Assembly: GCA_013399895.1 (NCBI GenBank)
Contig: VXBA01003774.1
Location: forward strand, 76,728-140,727
Source: Serilophus lunatus
Taxonomy: Eukaryota; Chordata; Aves; Passeriformes; Eurylaimidae
Direction of reading: 5' to 3'
DNA length: 64,000 nt
The notes beneath the pieces are model-generated. The model was not told the DNA's origin and did no database searches. It saw nothing but the letters and a program-made list of their open reading frames with translations. The position numbers and the translations under genes were made by a program. Below are positions 24,598 through 35,945 of this stretch, piece by piece (position 1 is the stretch's first letter; the number at the start of each line of letters is the position of its first letter).

Positions 24598-25110
24598 NNN
24601 NNNNNNNNNNNNNNNNNNNNNNNNNNNNNNNNNNNNNNNNNNNNNNNNNNNNNNNNNNNNNNNNNNNNNNNNNNNNNNNNNNNNNNNNNNNNNNNNNNNN
24701 NNNNNNNNNNNNNNNNNNNNNNNNNNNNNNNNNNNNNNNNNNNNNNNNNNNNNNNNNNNNNNNNNNNNNNNNNNNNNNNNNNNNNNNNNNNNNNNNNNNN
24801 NNNNNNNNNNNNNNNNNNNNNNNNNNNNNNNNNNNNNNNNNNNNNNNNNNNNNNNNNNNNNNNNNNNNNNNNNNNNNNNNNNNNNNNNNNNNNNNNNNNN
24901 NNNNNNNNNNNNNNNNNNNNNNNNNNNNNNNNNNNNNNNNNNNNNNNNNNNNNNNNNNNNNNNNNNNNNNNNNNNNNNNNNNNNNNNNNNNNNNNNNNNN
25001 NNNNNNNNNNNNNNNNNNNNNNNNNNNNNNNNNNNNNNNNNNNNNNNNNNNNNNNNNNNNNNNNNNNNNNNNNNNNNNNNNNNNNNNNNNNNNNNNNNNN
25101 NNNNNNNNNN
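24598..25110. other. Assembly gap inside CpG island
   Basis: 513 N bases between a GC-rich minisatellite and the end of an MZT2 exon. The true length may differ from 513. Confidence 0.99.
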
Positions 25111-25162
25111 GCCCCCCGGCCCCGCGCTGAGGCCGCCGCGGCCCCGCACGGCCCGGCCCGGG
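25111..25162 (+). CDS. MZT2B: MZT2 internal exon, 3' end only
   Basis: From the gap edge the frame reads an Ala/Pro-rich segment ending in HGPAR, then a donor CCCGG|GGTGAG-like site at 25162/25163 leaving phase 1. Joined to the terminal exon it gives PAR-GRNK, like the xxR-GRDK junction region of human MZT2. The sequence is low-complexity, so this assignment rests on phase and position more than on residue identity. Confidence 0.5.
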
Positions 25163-28100
25163 GTGAGCCCCGGCCCCCGACCCTTTTCTCTCGAGTCTCA
25201 CCGTTCTTAGGCAGCGCGGGGGGACGGGGGGTGGTTTGGTGTCCTCCTGGCTCTGCTCGCCAAGGCTTTTAAGAGGAAGAAACGCACCGTTAATCCTCGG
25301 TGTTACGTAGTGCTTTGGTTGGACTCGTCGGGAAGGAGGACAGCTGAGGCGCTGCCTTTGCTCTGTCCCCGTTTGTGCGGGGGCTTCTAAAGCTCCTCCG
25401 CCCTCTACCGACGGTGTCGTGGGGGGAAGGTGAAGTGGGAGGCTGTGGGGAATGGTCAGCCAAAGTAGCGACTGCTTTTGAGTGCATTTATCTTTCCTTA
25501 CTGCTCTAATTTCTGTGGACACTAACAAGCATAGCCCCGAGCTGTGCCATATATATATATATTTATAATTTTATTTTATTCCAAACCAGTTCTAATAAAA
25601 CCTCTGTTTACTCCCTGAAGTGACTTTTGGCTGGTAGCTCACCACCTCTGTGGATTACATCCAAAATGTTTAAAAAGAGGTAACTAAAGTAAGTGTGCTG
25701 TCACTACACCTGAATTCACAGTCAAAAGACTCATTTCCCTTGTGCTTCAAAATTTATCAGAAGGGGGGGTCCCAGCAAGGGCCTGGAAGATGTTGAGCTC
25801 AAGTTGAGCAGCAGATTGTTGTGACAGTGCAGTACCACTTGGTCTGGGCTCACTGCTGAGGCTGCTGGTGGCTGGGTGTGCTTGTTCTCTGGGCTGTGCT
25901 TGCCAGGCCCTGTAGAAAGTGAAGGCAGTTGGAAGGCAGGATTTGTTTGGGATCAAGGGATTGTGCCACGATCTGGCACCTTCACGACAGAGCCTGCTGC
26001 TCCTGATGTGGATTCCCACATGGTAAATGGAGACTCAGGAAGTTTGGTGAAGCCTAAATGGAATTGGATGGAGTGTGTGGATGAAGTGTCCAGGACTCCA
26101 TGGACTTCACCATGAACAAGTTTCCCTTTCTCAGGAGATGCTCTTGGTTAACAGTTCCCTGCAGGGAAGGTGGTGGTGGTGGTGAGGGGGGCAGCCTCAC
26201 AGGTGACTGAGAAGTGCCTCTAAATATGCACAGGGGCAGGAGGAGACACCTTTCTCACTACTTTTTCCTGAGCAAAATGTGCAGCACTTGGCTTTTCATA
26301 AATAAGTAGTGTGCTGTTCCAGTACCACGTTGAGAGGAAATAACCCAAAAGAACAGAGACTGTGAACAAATTGCTGTTAAATTTTGCTCTCTCTTCTCCT
26401 CTGTTGGTGCTCCAGCTGCTCGAACTATGAAGGAATGTTGGTAAGGTTTTTGTCCCTGTCTGTCCATAATGTGGAGCAGCTTCTGTTCTCTCATGTGTGC
26501 TATTTGAGTGGTACTTTCTGGACACTTTTTTTCTATCACTGGGCCACTGGCACGAGCTAATTTTAGCCAGTAGCATGCTGGTATAGGTTTTACACAGCCA
26601 GAAAACCACTTGTTTGTTAATCAGCATTGAATTTCTCAAGAGGGAAAGCCAAGAGCCCTAAAGTAGAGTTGATGTGCCCTTAACCATTTCCATCTACCAC
26701 CTGGAGGTGCTGCAGGCACCTTAGAGAGGCTGAATTTGCAGGAATTAGTACCTAGTGCTTGCACAACTTGTGGTTTTTGTTTTTTTTTCTCTTCCCACCT
26801 AAAACTGAGTCTGTCTGGAAAGGCCAGCTGGTGTCCTGTGCTTGGTGTAAGCCTTAAATCAGGACAGGAGCAGGGTTTTGGTGAATTTAAAAGTACTCTT
26901 GCAGTGGCTCTAGGCCACAATCACTGCCAGTGTATCAACATGCACTGCAGGAGGTACCTTGAGTGCTGCAGGCCTGGTGTCCCTCACTGAGCCAGTGAAT
27001 GTACCAGGAGACATTTATTTCTTTATTTGTCACTGGGAGGAAAGTGTGTAGTCCCTGGCACTGCTCAGAAGCAGAAAGGATCCCTTGAGGAAAGCAGTAG
27101 GATGAGCGGAGAGGAGACAGACAGAGAAGAGTTTTAGGTTTCTATTTTTGGAAGCATATTTGAGGTTGGGGTTCCTTTCCCAAAGCTGGTTGATCTTCTC
27201 TTGCCTCCTGCTTGACACGAGGCAGTGCTTCCTCCTCCCTCTGGTACTTCAGAGTGTTTGTGTGCCTATACCATTCTTCCCAAACTGGATGTGGCTCTCG
27301 AAGAGGGATAAACATGGAGCTGCTGTTTCTGGAGTAATCTTTGGGGAGGCAAGTGTTTGATTGGGCTCTCTCTTGGCTTGTCTCTTGCATCCATAGCACT
27401 TGTTCCATGACAGCCAGACACTTCTGAGATAAGGACCTCTTGTGTCACCAAGGAAAAGTAGCAGTGGAATCCCTTTGTAGTGCTTGAATTACAGAGAGTT
27501 TGTGGTCAGCTGCTTTTGTGCTTTGTGTAATGGAATATGTTCTCTCTGATAGTATAACTGAGGGAAGCACGAGCCATGCCTGTCCCTGCACACTTCAGGA
27601 GCTGGTTCATGGGTCAACACACGGTGCTTCCAAAAGTGTACTGGTTTTTCATGCTGTCTAACTGGTTTGTTTCACTGTGATCTCAAGGCTGAGGAGATGG
27701 AGGGCTCCTAGTTTTGAGTGCAGCTTCTCTTCAATCAAGTGGCTCTTTCTCCCCAGGTTGTTTCAGCTGGGTCAGAACATCCAGGGCCTGACTCCAGTAG
27801 TGCTTAACGGTACCAGTGTGTGTGTGCACATGGCTGGAGGTGTCCTACATGGGCTGAGGCCCTGCCCTCTCACCAGGCAGATGCATGTGAGAAAGGGGAG
27901 AGCATTCACCTGCAGAGCTGTCCTGGGTTGCTAAAAGCATTGTGGTGAATAATGCTTTTTATTTCTGCCACTTTTTCTCTCAAATACTCTGAGATCACCT
28001 CCTCCCTTTGGCAATGTGTTTGTTTTCGTGGACAACACTTGCATTAGTGAAGCTGCTTAAAGTGCTGAGCTACAAGGCAGCTGGCAAGGCTGGCTTGGGA

Positions 28101-29533
28101 TGGTGACTGCTGGCAGGTCACTGCTGTGCTTGACCAGCAGGGAGTTAAGAGCACCTGACGTGGCTGGGATAAGGGAACGGATTTTTTTTGCCACCCAAAT
28201 TTTACAGACACGTAGTGGCCACATTATTTGGATGTTCTCAGATTGCCTTTCTGATGCAGCAAGGTGTTAACTGGTGGTATTGATGTGAGTTCTGTTCCCA
28301 GACAGCTGCTCCAAGGAGACTGGACGGTCTGGTAAGTAACTGTGTGTGCTGTCCATAGCACAAGTGGTCCAAGGTGATAATTTCTAAACCATGGCCTTGG
28401 AGACTCCAGAGGGTGGAGAAGCTGTTGATATTGTGGAAGTTGCTCTGATAACAATTGCCAAAATGTCACTCTTCGTTTTAATTGCATGCATATAACCACA
28501 GCTCAGACTATTTTGATTTTGTTTCCTCCTTGCTGTTACTTGGTTTTATGATGCTTTGTGAAGGTTGCTGTGTTTAGGAAAAGCTGTGACCCTTTGTATC
28601 ACATTCCTTTTCTCTTTCCCAATACAAGTCCTACTTCTCACCTGAAGCAGTTCTCTTCAGTGGCAGGGAAAGTCAGTGGCCCTCCCTTATCCCCTCCTGA
28701 CACTCGTATCAGCACACAGTCTGTTGCTCTCTCCTGTGCTGGATCCAGCACAGTGGGCTGTGAGCCCTTTGCCTCCCTCAGCTCCTGCCTCTCTACCCAC
28801 TGCTGCTCCCTGCTCTTGCTTCACCCTTTAGAGCCTGTCAGTTGTGCCTGCAGGAGGGGAGTTCTCATCTTCTGAACTCAGTGAGAGCATCTGTAAGTCC
28901 TGTGGAGGAGCCTGAGCTCCTGAAAACACCCCAGAATGACAGAAAATCCAAACTCGCTCATAGGGTGACAGTAGTGACATGGAGAGCAGTGTTTGTGATC
29001 TGATGGTGTGGTGGCAGCCTCAGATACTGGAGGCCGCTGGCACATCTGCTCACTTATCCCAGCCAGAGGTGTGGGAGGCTCTTGGTATCCCAGCAGTGCT
29101 GTTTGCCACGCTGCTGCTCCATGAGTGGATCCAAGTGGCTCTTACTTTGCAGATTAAGCCTGATGAAAATGAAAATGTTTGGGTTTTGTGGTGCTGATCC
29201 CTGTGGGGCTGAAGTCACCAGTTCGCTTTCTGTGCTGGGCGCTGAACATGTCTGTGGGGTTTAACAGGATTTTGCCTCTTGCATGGTTCCTGAAGGAATG
29301 CTTGCACTTAGCTGCTGTGTGCTTGATGGCTGGGTTGGGATGTGAAAATTAATGATGTATTTGTTTATTCAGGGAGAAATAAAACCAGCTCTGCCATCGG
29401 TGGGACCCAAGTTCTGGCAGAAAGGAGCAGCCGGGAAGGATCTGCCCAGAGGATGCCCCGACAGCCGAGCACGAGCCGGATGCAGAAGGCAGGAGCCTCT
29501 GGGAAGAGCACTGGGGGAGGCAGCAGTAACTAA
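25111..29533 (+). CDS. MZT2B: MZT2, mitotic-spindle organizing protein 2 (partial, N-terminus in gap)
   Basis: Visible coding parts are the end of an internal exon (<25111-25162) and the terminal exon (29373-29533). MZT2 is a small protein that associates with the gamma-tubulin ring complex at centrosomes and spindle poles and helps microtubule nucleation. Identification rests on the C-terminal tail: GRNKTSSAIGG, LAERSSREGS, QRMPRQPSTSRMQK and GKSTGGGSSN line up in order with vertebrate MZT2 tails (RMPRQPS is the most diagnostic block). The conserved helical N-terminal domain (about 100 residues, with RRKKVLS and NVAPLAVFQMLKSMCAGQR in the human protein) is nowhere in the sequenced bases and must be in the gap. 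The upstream exon leaves one base that completes Gly across the junction, so the phases agree. The symbol could be MZT2A or MZT2B; birds are expected to have one gene. Confidence 0.8.
25163..29372 (+). other. MZT2B: MZT2 last intron
   Basis: About 4.2 kb, mostly unique-looking, with a short AT dinucleotide run near 25550. No CR1 was recognised. A few isolated splice-like sites (near 28.3 and 28.9 kb) have no coding match. Confidence 0.6.
29373..29533 (+). CDS. MZT2B: MZT2 terminal exon
   Basis: The acceptor TTTGTTTATTCAG precedes 29373, and two bases complete a Gly codon. The Ser- and Arg-rich 53-residue tail ends in GGGSSN and TAA at 29531-29533. The block QRMPRQPS identifies MZT2. A second open frame over the same bases is a shadow without homology. 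Confidence 0.85.
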
Positions 29534-31388
29534 ATAAGGCCTTGGAACAGATGGATTTTGATGTTTGGCAATGTATATAAACTGTGCTTCTTAAAGCTGC
29601 TTGTATTTTGTGTGTTAACCTACCAAGGTGATTCGTAATACAGTTCGTATTTCCAAAATTTCCTTTGGCCACACAGACTGCTCTGCATTTTTTTTCTTGC
29701 CCTGTTCCCCTTGTGTGCCTGTTTACAGGGTTTTACCACCTATATCTGAAACCAAGTTGACCTTTCCTATGGCATAATCCCTCATTCAGTCTTCCCAGTG
29801 TTGATGTGATCATTCAGTCATAAAGTGTTACAGCCCTCTTTGCCTCATGAGCCAGGTCAGATGAGGTTGTGCCAGGTGAGGGAGGGGAAGGGAGTTTCAC
29901 CACTTAGGGCAAGAGATGTGCAACTACCTAAACCAGGTCAGCGGGTCTGTTAGAGCTGTGTTGGTGCACAAGGGGCACTCTGGAAGGGACGGGGCAGGAT
30001 GGGATGAGGGGTGGTGGGGTCAGACAGGGCTGCAGGAAGCCCCCCATGCCATGAGCTTTTAATCACATAACCTAAGGCTGTCTTAGCTTCATGAAGGAAG
30101 AGGAGCAGAGGCACAGCGGGAGGTGGAGAAGCCCTGGGAGTGTCCACAGTGGCAGGGATCCCCTGTCCTGGCTGCTCCCAGGGCTGTCAGTGAGCCCAGA
30201 GGGGGCTCCCACCCCGATGGTCAGCGGGGCTGCTCTGCAGGTCACCTCCCGTGCTGAGGGGTGACTGCCTAGGGGCAAGGGACTCATTATGGGATGCAAG
30301 GGAAGAGCATTTTGGGATTGTACAAGGCTTATAAAGGGATGGTTAGAGGGAGGAACTGAAGATGGGAAAAAGAAGGGATCCGGGGGTGGTTTAGTGAGCC
30401 ATAAATGTGGGAGAATAGAGGGATAAGGATATGACATGAGTGTGTAGCATCTAACTGCCCATCTAGCAGTCTAGGGTATATGTGCCTCCATGAGATACAC
30501 TGCTGGCTGAAGCTGAGGACATGAACACTGGTCACTATTAGGGTGCTTAATCAAGTGCATGTGCACTGATTGCTCACTGACTTTTCTGTGCAAAGCTGGT
30601 TTTCAGCAATTCTTCACTGTTTAAATGGGCACCCTTGGCTGTAGCATTGTTGTGGAGGCTTATGAAATCAAGACAATTTTATATTCAGAAGAGATTTGTT
30701 TTATAAACCACTTAAAGTAGATAAACCCATCACACCCATTAAAGCTCTGTCAGATTTGTGATGTCAAGTGGACTTGGTACTGCCCAAGTGAGTTCAGAAT
30801 TCTCAAGATTTTTTAAGGGCAATACAGAATGTGTGAGCACTCAACATTAAGTTAAGGGCTCACAACTTCATGAAGTGACCTCAGGCAGCTCCTGACACAA
30901 GGGGAGAGTCCCCAGCTGTCATCCTTCGAGGAGAACTGACTCCACTGCTTCCCTTGCCCACTGAGGCTCCATCTGTGCCCCAGCTGAATCTGCTCTGTGG
31001 CAGATGTGGTCACAATAGCCCTCACTGGCCGGGGTCTGACCTTCTGCCCTCTGCACAGTGGTGGAGGTGCAGGTGCTGCATGCCTGAATCCAGCCCTGGC
31101 TGAGCTCAGGCTGCAGGGGCCAGTGCCCCTGCCATGAGCATCCAGTGACACTTGGCCTGCGATAGGAATGAACATCCGCAAAAGGGGGAGTAGGGAAAGC
31201 AGAGGGAGAGACTAAAAGCTCTACTGAGGGACCAACTGCCAGGCGTGAGAGGTGCAGCAGGATCCCTGTAGTCGTACAGGCTTTGCCTGCACCGGTCCTG
31301 CCACAACAGAGAGGGCCGGAGGGGGAAAGAAAAAGTCTGCAGCTCAGGGAGAGCGGCCGTGACTGTAACCGCTCCGCAAGAGGCAATT
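29534..31388. other. MZT2 3' UTR and intergenic DNA
   Basis: No canonical AATAAA lies near the MZT2 stop; variant hexamers TATAAA (about 29575), AATACA (about 29637) and CATAAA (about 29819) are candidates. The remainder to the tRNA shows no gene or clear repeat. Confidence 0.5.
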
Positions 31389-31397
31389 AAAAAAAAA
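31389..31397 (-). terminator. RNA polymerase III terminator of tRNA-iMet
   Basis: Nine A on the plus strand, i.e. T9 on the tRNA strand, begin 9 bases past the tRNA 3' end. A run of four or more T is the standard Pol III stop. Confidence 0.85.
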
Positions 31398-31406
31398 CAA
31401 AGCGCT

Positions 31407-31478
31407 TAGCAGAGGATGGTTTCGATCCATCGACCTCTGGGTTATGGGCCCAGCACGCTCCCGCTGCGCCACTCTGCT
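31407..31478 (-). tRNA. tRNA-iMet (anticodon CAT), initiator
   Basis: The reverse complement is a complete 72-base tRNA starting AGCAGAGTGGCGCAGCGG and ending CATCCTCTGCTA, with anticodon CAT at 31444-31446 (plus-strand ATG). Initiator hallmarks are visible: the A1-U72 first pair, the GGGCCCATAACCC anticodon stem-loop with its three G-C pairs, and the T-loop segment GGATCGAAACC in place of TTCGA. The internal Pol III A and B boxes are intact, there is no intron, and a T9 terminator follows. Against the usual vertebrate sequence the D-loop reads GCGGGAGCG where GCGGAAGCG is typical, a one-base difference. It sits in a small GC-rich patch (31.3-31.65 kb). It looks functional. Confidence 0.96.
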
Positions 31479-31809
31479 GTCGCTGGCGGAATGCTGCCGG
31501 TTCACCCCCCAATGCCCGCTCCGCCGGCCCCGGGGTGGGGACACGCTGCCGCGCGGGGGCAGCCACCGCGACAAACCCGCTGCGTCCCCACAGCGGGTGA
31601 CAACGCCGTGGTGCGTGGCTGTCCCAGCTGCGGTGGGAGCTCTGAGCTTCTCCCAGGAATGCGGGTTAAGTGCCCTGCCTGTGCTGCTGAAAGAGGAGCT
31701 GAAGCGTTACCGAATGCAGTGTATTTCTTTAAAAAGGATTCTATGCAGCTGTGGGGGATCATGTTGGAAAATTCTTTTAACTGTAGCACGATAGTGTTTG
31801 CCTTACTTG

Positions 31810-33480
31810 CCATATAGTGCTAGGTACCAACACCAGAGATTAATGTGGCCTTACAGTAACCCCCTATATTTGTGATTAATTGTGCCAGCTAATGCTTCCT
31901 TATTGCCTATATCAGAGATTAATATGTACTAAACTTAAGTCTTATAATTAGTTAATTAATATGTAGTAGTCTTATATGTCTTAGTTTTGAGAACAAAGAT
32001 AGAGTGTCAGAGCAAAGAATGATAAGAGAAGTGCATCATGTATTTGAGATACTCTTAAGGAGAGAAGATTCATTAAAATATCTGGAACCATAAAAGAGAA
32101 ATGTGGGGAATGGGATGTTCCAAATATCCCATGTTTTGGGACAAAAAACCCTTACTCAAAAGACCCCTACTCATACCCAAATAAGTCCACATAAATAATT
32201 AGCATATGTATATGTATTCGGGAAATGTATTGAGTATGTAATAGAAATATAATGAATATTTATTAGCTTCATTAACATAACCTATACAGCACATCACACA
32301 CTTTGTATCCACCTAAGACAACACCAGTGTGTTCCCACCACCCCCACGGGAGTCACGCTCAGGGGCTAAAGGAGGACACCCTGCCAGCTCAGCAATGTGG
32401 CTCCTCCTTTTGAGGCGAAGCTCAGGCTGTCACCCACAGGCTGACCTGGCACGGAGCTTGTTTCACCCTGGGGTGGTTTCTGGCAGTGAGTTCCTCCCTC
32501 TTCGCTCCCAGAGCCCGTTTCTAACGGGTACAAGGAGGTGGGGCGAACCTCTGGGCCGGTTGGTGTTATGCCACACCAGTGTTGCACAGACCTTTTGGCT
32601 GAGTCCTTTCCTCTTGTGTTCTGGGATGACCGTCCCTGAGAGCTGCCAACCCCACTGAGCTGTTCCTGCTTTCTGCCCTCGGTATCTTGCCCCACAGGGT
32701 ACTGAGGTGTGTACGAGGGCTGTGCTTAGAGAAAGGGACCTCTCCCCTCTGAGCCACTGCTGGGTCCAACAACTGGACTGCTGCAGGAACTGCAGGTGGT
32801 GTAGAAGGTGTAGAAGCCACATATATGACTTTTGGACCTTAAGTAATGGATGGGTCACCCAGGGAGGTTCTACAGCGTCTGTCCTCGGACAGACCCAGCT
32901 CTATGAAGCCCAGAACAACGTGGTTTCACCCCAACAACTCACTCTGCTTTGAGGATGAGGAGAATTAGAGATCTCTTGGGGTGCCCCCACTCCTCTCAGG
33001 GTTGTTGTATCTTAAGGGCTGTGTCCATAGGCTCTGCGTGTCTGTGGTATCCAGGAGAACGTGCCCGGTCCTGCAACCTTTGCCTATATCTTTTCCCTTG
33101 AGGGTGCAGTGCTTGCCTTGTCTCTTCCATATGGGAAATTCCCCGTGTTCCTGCATTCCTTCACACTTCTCACACTTACTGGAGTGTCATCCCCCAGCTT
33201 AGATTTGAGTCACCACATAGCAGATATTTGCAATTTTTGCTTTTCCAGACTAACAAAAGATGGACAGACAACATGGAAACAAGTTCAATGAAGTGAAAGG
33301 TCCTGTATTCCCTGTTTAAAATGTGGGAAATTTCCCAAATTTCTACGGGTTTCATGTAAATTCTCCTTTCTCCAACACATTCCTTCCCCATAAGTCCCCC
33401 CCAGTTCCACACCTAAAACACACTTCTCCCCAGACTTCCCTGCCTAATGTTCAGGACAGTCAGCACATCCTGACATCTAC
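31810..33480. other. Gene-free stretch, AT-rich then mixed; possible LTR-derived
   Basis: From 31.81 to 32.33 kb the sequence is strongly AT-rich, then 32.3-33.4 kb is richer in GC with no supported gene. The abrupt compositional change and lack of coding signal would fit an old LTR-type insertion, but I see no defined termini or target duplication. Confidence 0.25.
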
Positions 33481-33489
33481 TTACCTCAA

Positions 33490-33655
33490 AAGATGATCTC
33501 TGTTCTCCTAGGCTTTTTTCTTTTATCCAGCCTGACCCTGCCCTCTGTCAATTTGAAGCCATTCCCCCTTGTCCTGTAACTCCAGACCCTTGTGAATAGT
33601 CTCTCTCCATCTTTCTTGTGGGCTCCCTTCTTTTAGGCTCTGTAATATATTGAAC
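33490..33655 (-). repeat. CR1 LINE fragment, antisense
   Basis: Antisense CR1 3' region with TTTGAAGCCATTCCCCCTTG, TCCTGTAACTCCAGACCCTT, and TCTCTCCATCTTTCTTGTGG. Confidence 0.85.
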
Positions 33656-33840
33656 AGTTAGATTAAATATATTCATTTATTCTTTATACAGATTATATAC
33701 ATTTCTCAGTGTTTTCAAACAAAAGATAAAATGTCCAAACCCTTTACAGAGAATGCATTAACTCTTTGATTTTTAACCTTTCAGCTGTGAAAAATTTTCA
33801 GAAAATCAAACTGTCTTGGCAGAGGCACCTTGCTGGAGAA

Positions 33841-34776
33841 TTACCTTCTCCCAAAAGTCTTCCTCAGAGCAAGCTTTACCTCTGTGTTCCGTAAGCTGTA
33901 GATGATTGGGTTCAGCATCGGAGTTACAACTGTGTAAGACAGAGCCACCAGTTTCCTGCTGCTTGCCAAGAGACTGGACTTGGGCTTCAAGTGTATCAAG
34001 CCAGTTGTGCAGAAGAACAACGTCACCACCACCAAGTGAGCAACACAGGTGAAAAAACCTTTGCGCCTTCCTTCAGCAGATGGCATTTGGAGGATGGTGT
34101 GGATTATCTGGATGTAAGAGGCTGCTATCAAGGCAAATGGGATCAAAACAATTCCAACAGTAGCCACGAACATAAGAAGTTCAAATAAGTATGTGTCTGC
34201 ACAGGCCAGATCCAGAACAGGAGCGATATCACAAAAGAAATGTTCAATCTCCTTAGAGCCACAAAAGGGGAAGCTGAACAGCCAACTGGTGAATCCAACA
34301 GAAAGGGGAATGCCAGGAATCCAGCATGTTACCACCATGTGGAAACACACTCTCCTGTTCATCCTCACCACATAATGCAGGGGATGGCATATGGCCACAT
34401 ACCGGTCATAAGCCATGGCAGCCAGGAGGAAACACTCCGTAGTGATGAGGACCATGACAAAGTAAAGCTGTAGGGCACAGGAGGAGAAGGAGATGACCTT
34501 TCTCTCTAACAACAAATCCACCAGCAACCTGGGCACAATGTTTAGGGTAAAGCAAATTTCAATGAAAGCCAGATTTTTGAGAAAATAGTACATGGGGGTG
34601 TGCAAGGTAGGGTCAGTGGTTGCAACTATGATGATGAGAAAGTTCCCTGTCATTGTGATGAAGAACATGAAAAGAATTCCCACAAAGAGGAAGACCTGAA
34701 GAGCAGCGAGGTGGGAGAATCCCTGCAGGGTGAAGTAGGTCTGGTTTCTGAGCCCCAGGGCTGCAATGGCTTCCAT
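33841..34776 (-). CDS. Olfactory receptor, OR10-like (311 aa)
   Basis: A single-exon class II odorant receptor GPCR of normal length. N11-Q-T is an N-glycosylation site. TM1 ends with the GN motif (residues 44-45), the first intracellular loop is LHTPMYYFL, the TM3 end is MAYDRYVAICHPLHY, TM6 starts RRKGFFTCVAHL and TM7 is PMLNPIIYSLRN. The TM3 Cys and the extracellular loop 2 Cys residues (FCGSKEIEHFFCD) are present. It acts at the ciliary membrane of olfactory neurons through G-olf. Family 10 is inferred from FSHLAALQ, SSCALQL and HLKPKSS. The start gives a typical N-terminus. It is closely similar to the receptor at 57.5 kb. KGFFTC replaces the usual KAFSTC. Confidence 0.93.
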   Translation of the reverse strand: MEAIAALGLRNQTYFTLQGFSHLAALQVFLFVGILFMFFITMTGNFLIIIVATTDPTLHTPMYYFLKNLAFIEICFTLNIVPRLLVDLLLERKVISFSSCALQLYFVMVLITTECFLLAAMAYDRYVAICHPLHYVVRMNRRVCFHMVVTCWIPGIPLSVGFTSWLFSFPFCGSKEIEHFFCDIAPVLDLACADTYLFELLMFVATVGIVLIPFALIAASYIQIIHTILQMPSAEGRRKGFFTCVAHLVVVTLFFCTTGLIHLKPKSSLLASSRKLVALSYTVVTPMLNPIIYSLRNTEVKLALRKTFGRR

Positions 34777-35009
34777 GTGAAAGAGCCTGTGTAAGCCAAC
34801 AGGGGAGACATGGTAAGAGAAGTATTTTTAGGGGTGAAGAAGAAACTGAGCTGCTCTGAAACTGGTTCCATTATTTAGTGAGACAATTAGCTGGGCAAAT
34901 AATATATTTAGAGGCACACTGAAAAAATGCAACATGTGATAAATATTAAGTAATAATTATAAACAATTCCTGCAGAAGTGACGGGGTTTGCCTGACAGTT
35001 TGTATGTTT

Positions 35010-35158
35010 TCATAGAATCACAGAATGATTTGGTTTGGAAAGGACCTTAAAGCTCATCTTGTTCCAGGCCCCTGCCATGGGCAGGGACACCTTTCACTAA
35101 GACCAGGTTGCTCCAAGCCCTGTCCAGCCTGGCCTGGAACACTTCCAGGGATGGGAAT
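35010..35158 (-). repeat. CR1 LINE 3' end, antisense
   Basis: It reads CATAGAATCACAGAATGATT, GGAAAGGACCTTAAAGCTCA, CCCTGCCATGGGCAGGGACA and CCAGCCTGGCCTGGAACACT, the classic reversed 3' end of a 5'-truncated CR1. Confidence 0.95.
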
Positions 35159-35844
35159 TAATTATGATAAAAACTTAATTTTTGATTAAGATAATATATT
35201 ACTGTGTCTGCCCCATATTTCAGTTCAACTGATATTTTCAGAAATACGTTTTCATCCACAATTCATCTATTTAACTTTCTGTGTGCAAAATACGAATTAT
35301 TTTCCCACAGAATTGAAATGCAATTACATTCTCTGCCCTATTTTTAAGAGCCCCTCCCAACTTTCCTCCTGTTTTCTCACACATGCATGTACATACAGAT
35401 TTGAAATAAATAAAGGAGGATAAAGTAGTTGATGGTACAGTCAAAGAATTGAAGTTTGAAGGATGGACAGAACATATAATTTGCTACTTGGTCTTGTCAT
35501 TGCTAAAATACAAAATAACGACCTTTTAATTTTGTGATTTTTTAAAAAACTATCATTGTTCATTATTCAGTGCCACTGGACAATTTTGCATGAGCTCAGT
35601 AAAAAGCTCTGCTCTTGTTGACCATCTGCAGCCTCCCTGCCCATTTTTAGACATTTGTGGTGTAGATAACTGTATCCAAGGCAAATATTTGATTTACCAT
35701 CAGGATTCTCACATCTTTATGACAGCTACAAAGGTAAGTCAGGAACCCTGATTGTGTTTCTCACTTTGTCCTGTTGGCTGTTACATAAGGAATTGCTGAA
35801 GTCACGGCCCCAAGGCTGACATAGCCCAAGGAGCCTTGGAACAA

Positions 35845-35945
35845 CACTGAGGGACGGGGTGGGATTGTTGGGGTGTCCTGTGCAAGGTGAGGGGCTGGAC
35901 TTGACGATTCTTGTGGGTTCCTCTCAACTTGGGATATTCTGTACT
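35845..35945 (+). repeat. CR1 LINE tail, sense
   Basis: GGCTGGACTTGACGATTCTT, GTGGGTTCCTCTCAACTTGG and GATATTCTGTA match a CR1 3' terminus. Confidence 0.8.

Larger units (their letters stand above)
24100..25260. promoter_or_regulatory. CpG island of MZT2 (interrupted by gap)
   Basis: CpG-dense sequence on both sides of the 513-base gap, falling off by about 25.26 kb. It very likely holds the MZT2 promoter and first exon. Boundaries were judged by eye. Confidence 0.75.

Noticed and set aside
24047..25528. 493-aa minus-strand frame across the second gap
   Set aside because: Most of it is N, and the rest is GC-rich island and TGTCTG repeat read backwards; no family match.
28290..28900. Short splice-flanked segments near 28.3 and 28.86 kb as extra MZT2 exons
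   Set aside because: The splice sites look possible but the peptides match nothing in MZT2, and the gap-edge exon already joins the terminal exon in phase.
33991..34473. Plus-strand frames antisense to the first receptor (and similar ones at the other receptors)
   Set aside because: Shadows of the intact minus-strand receptor genes.
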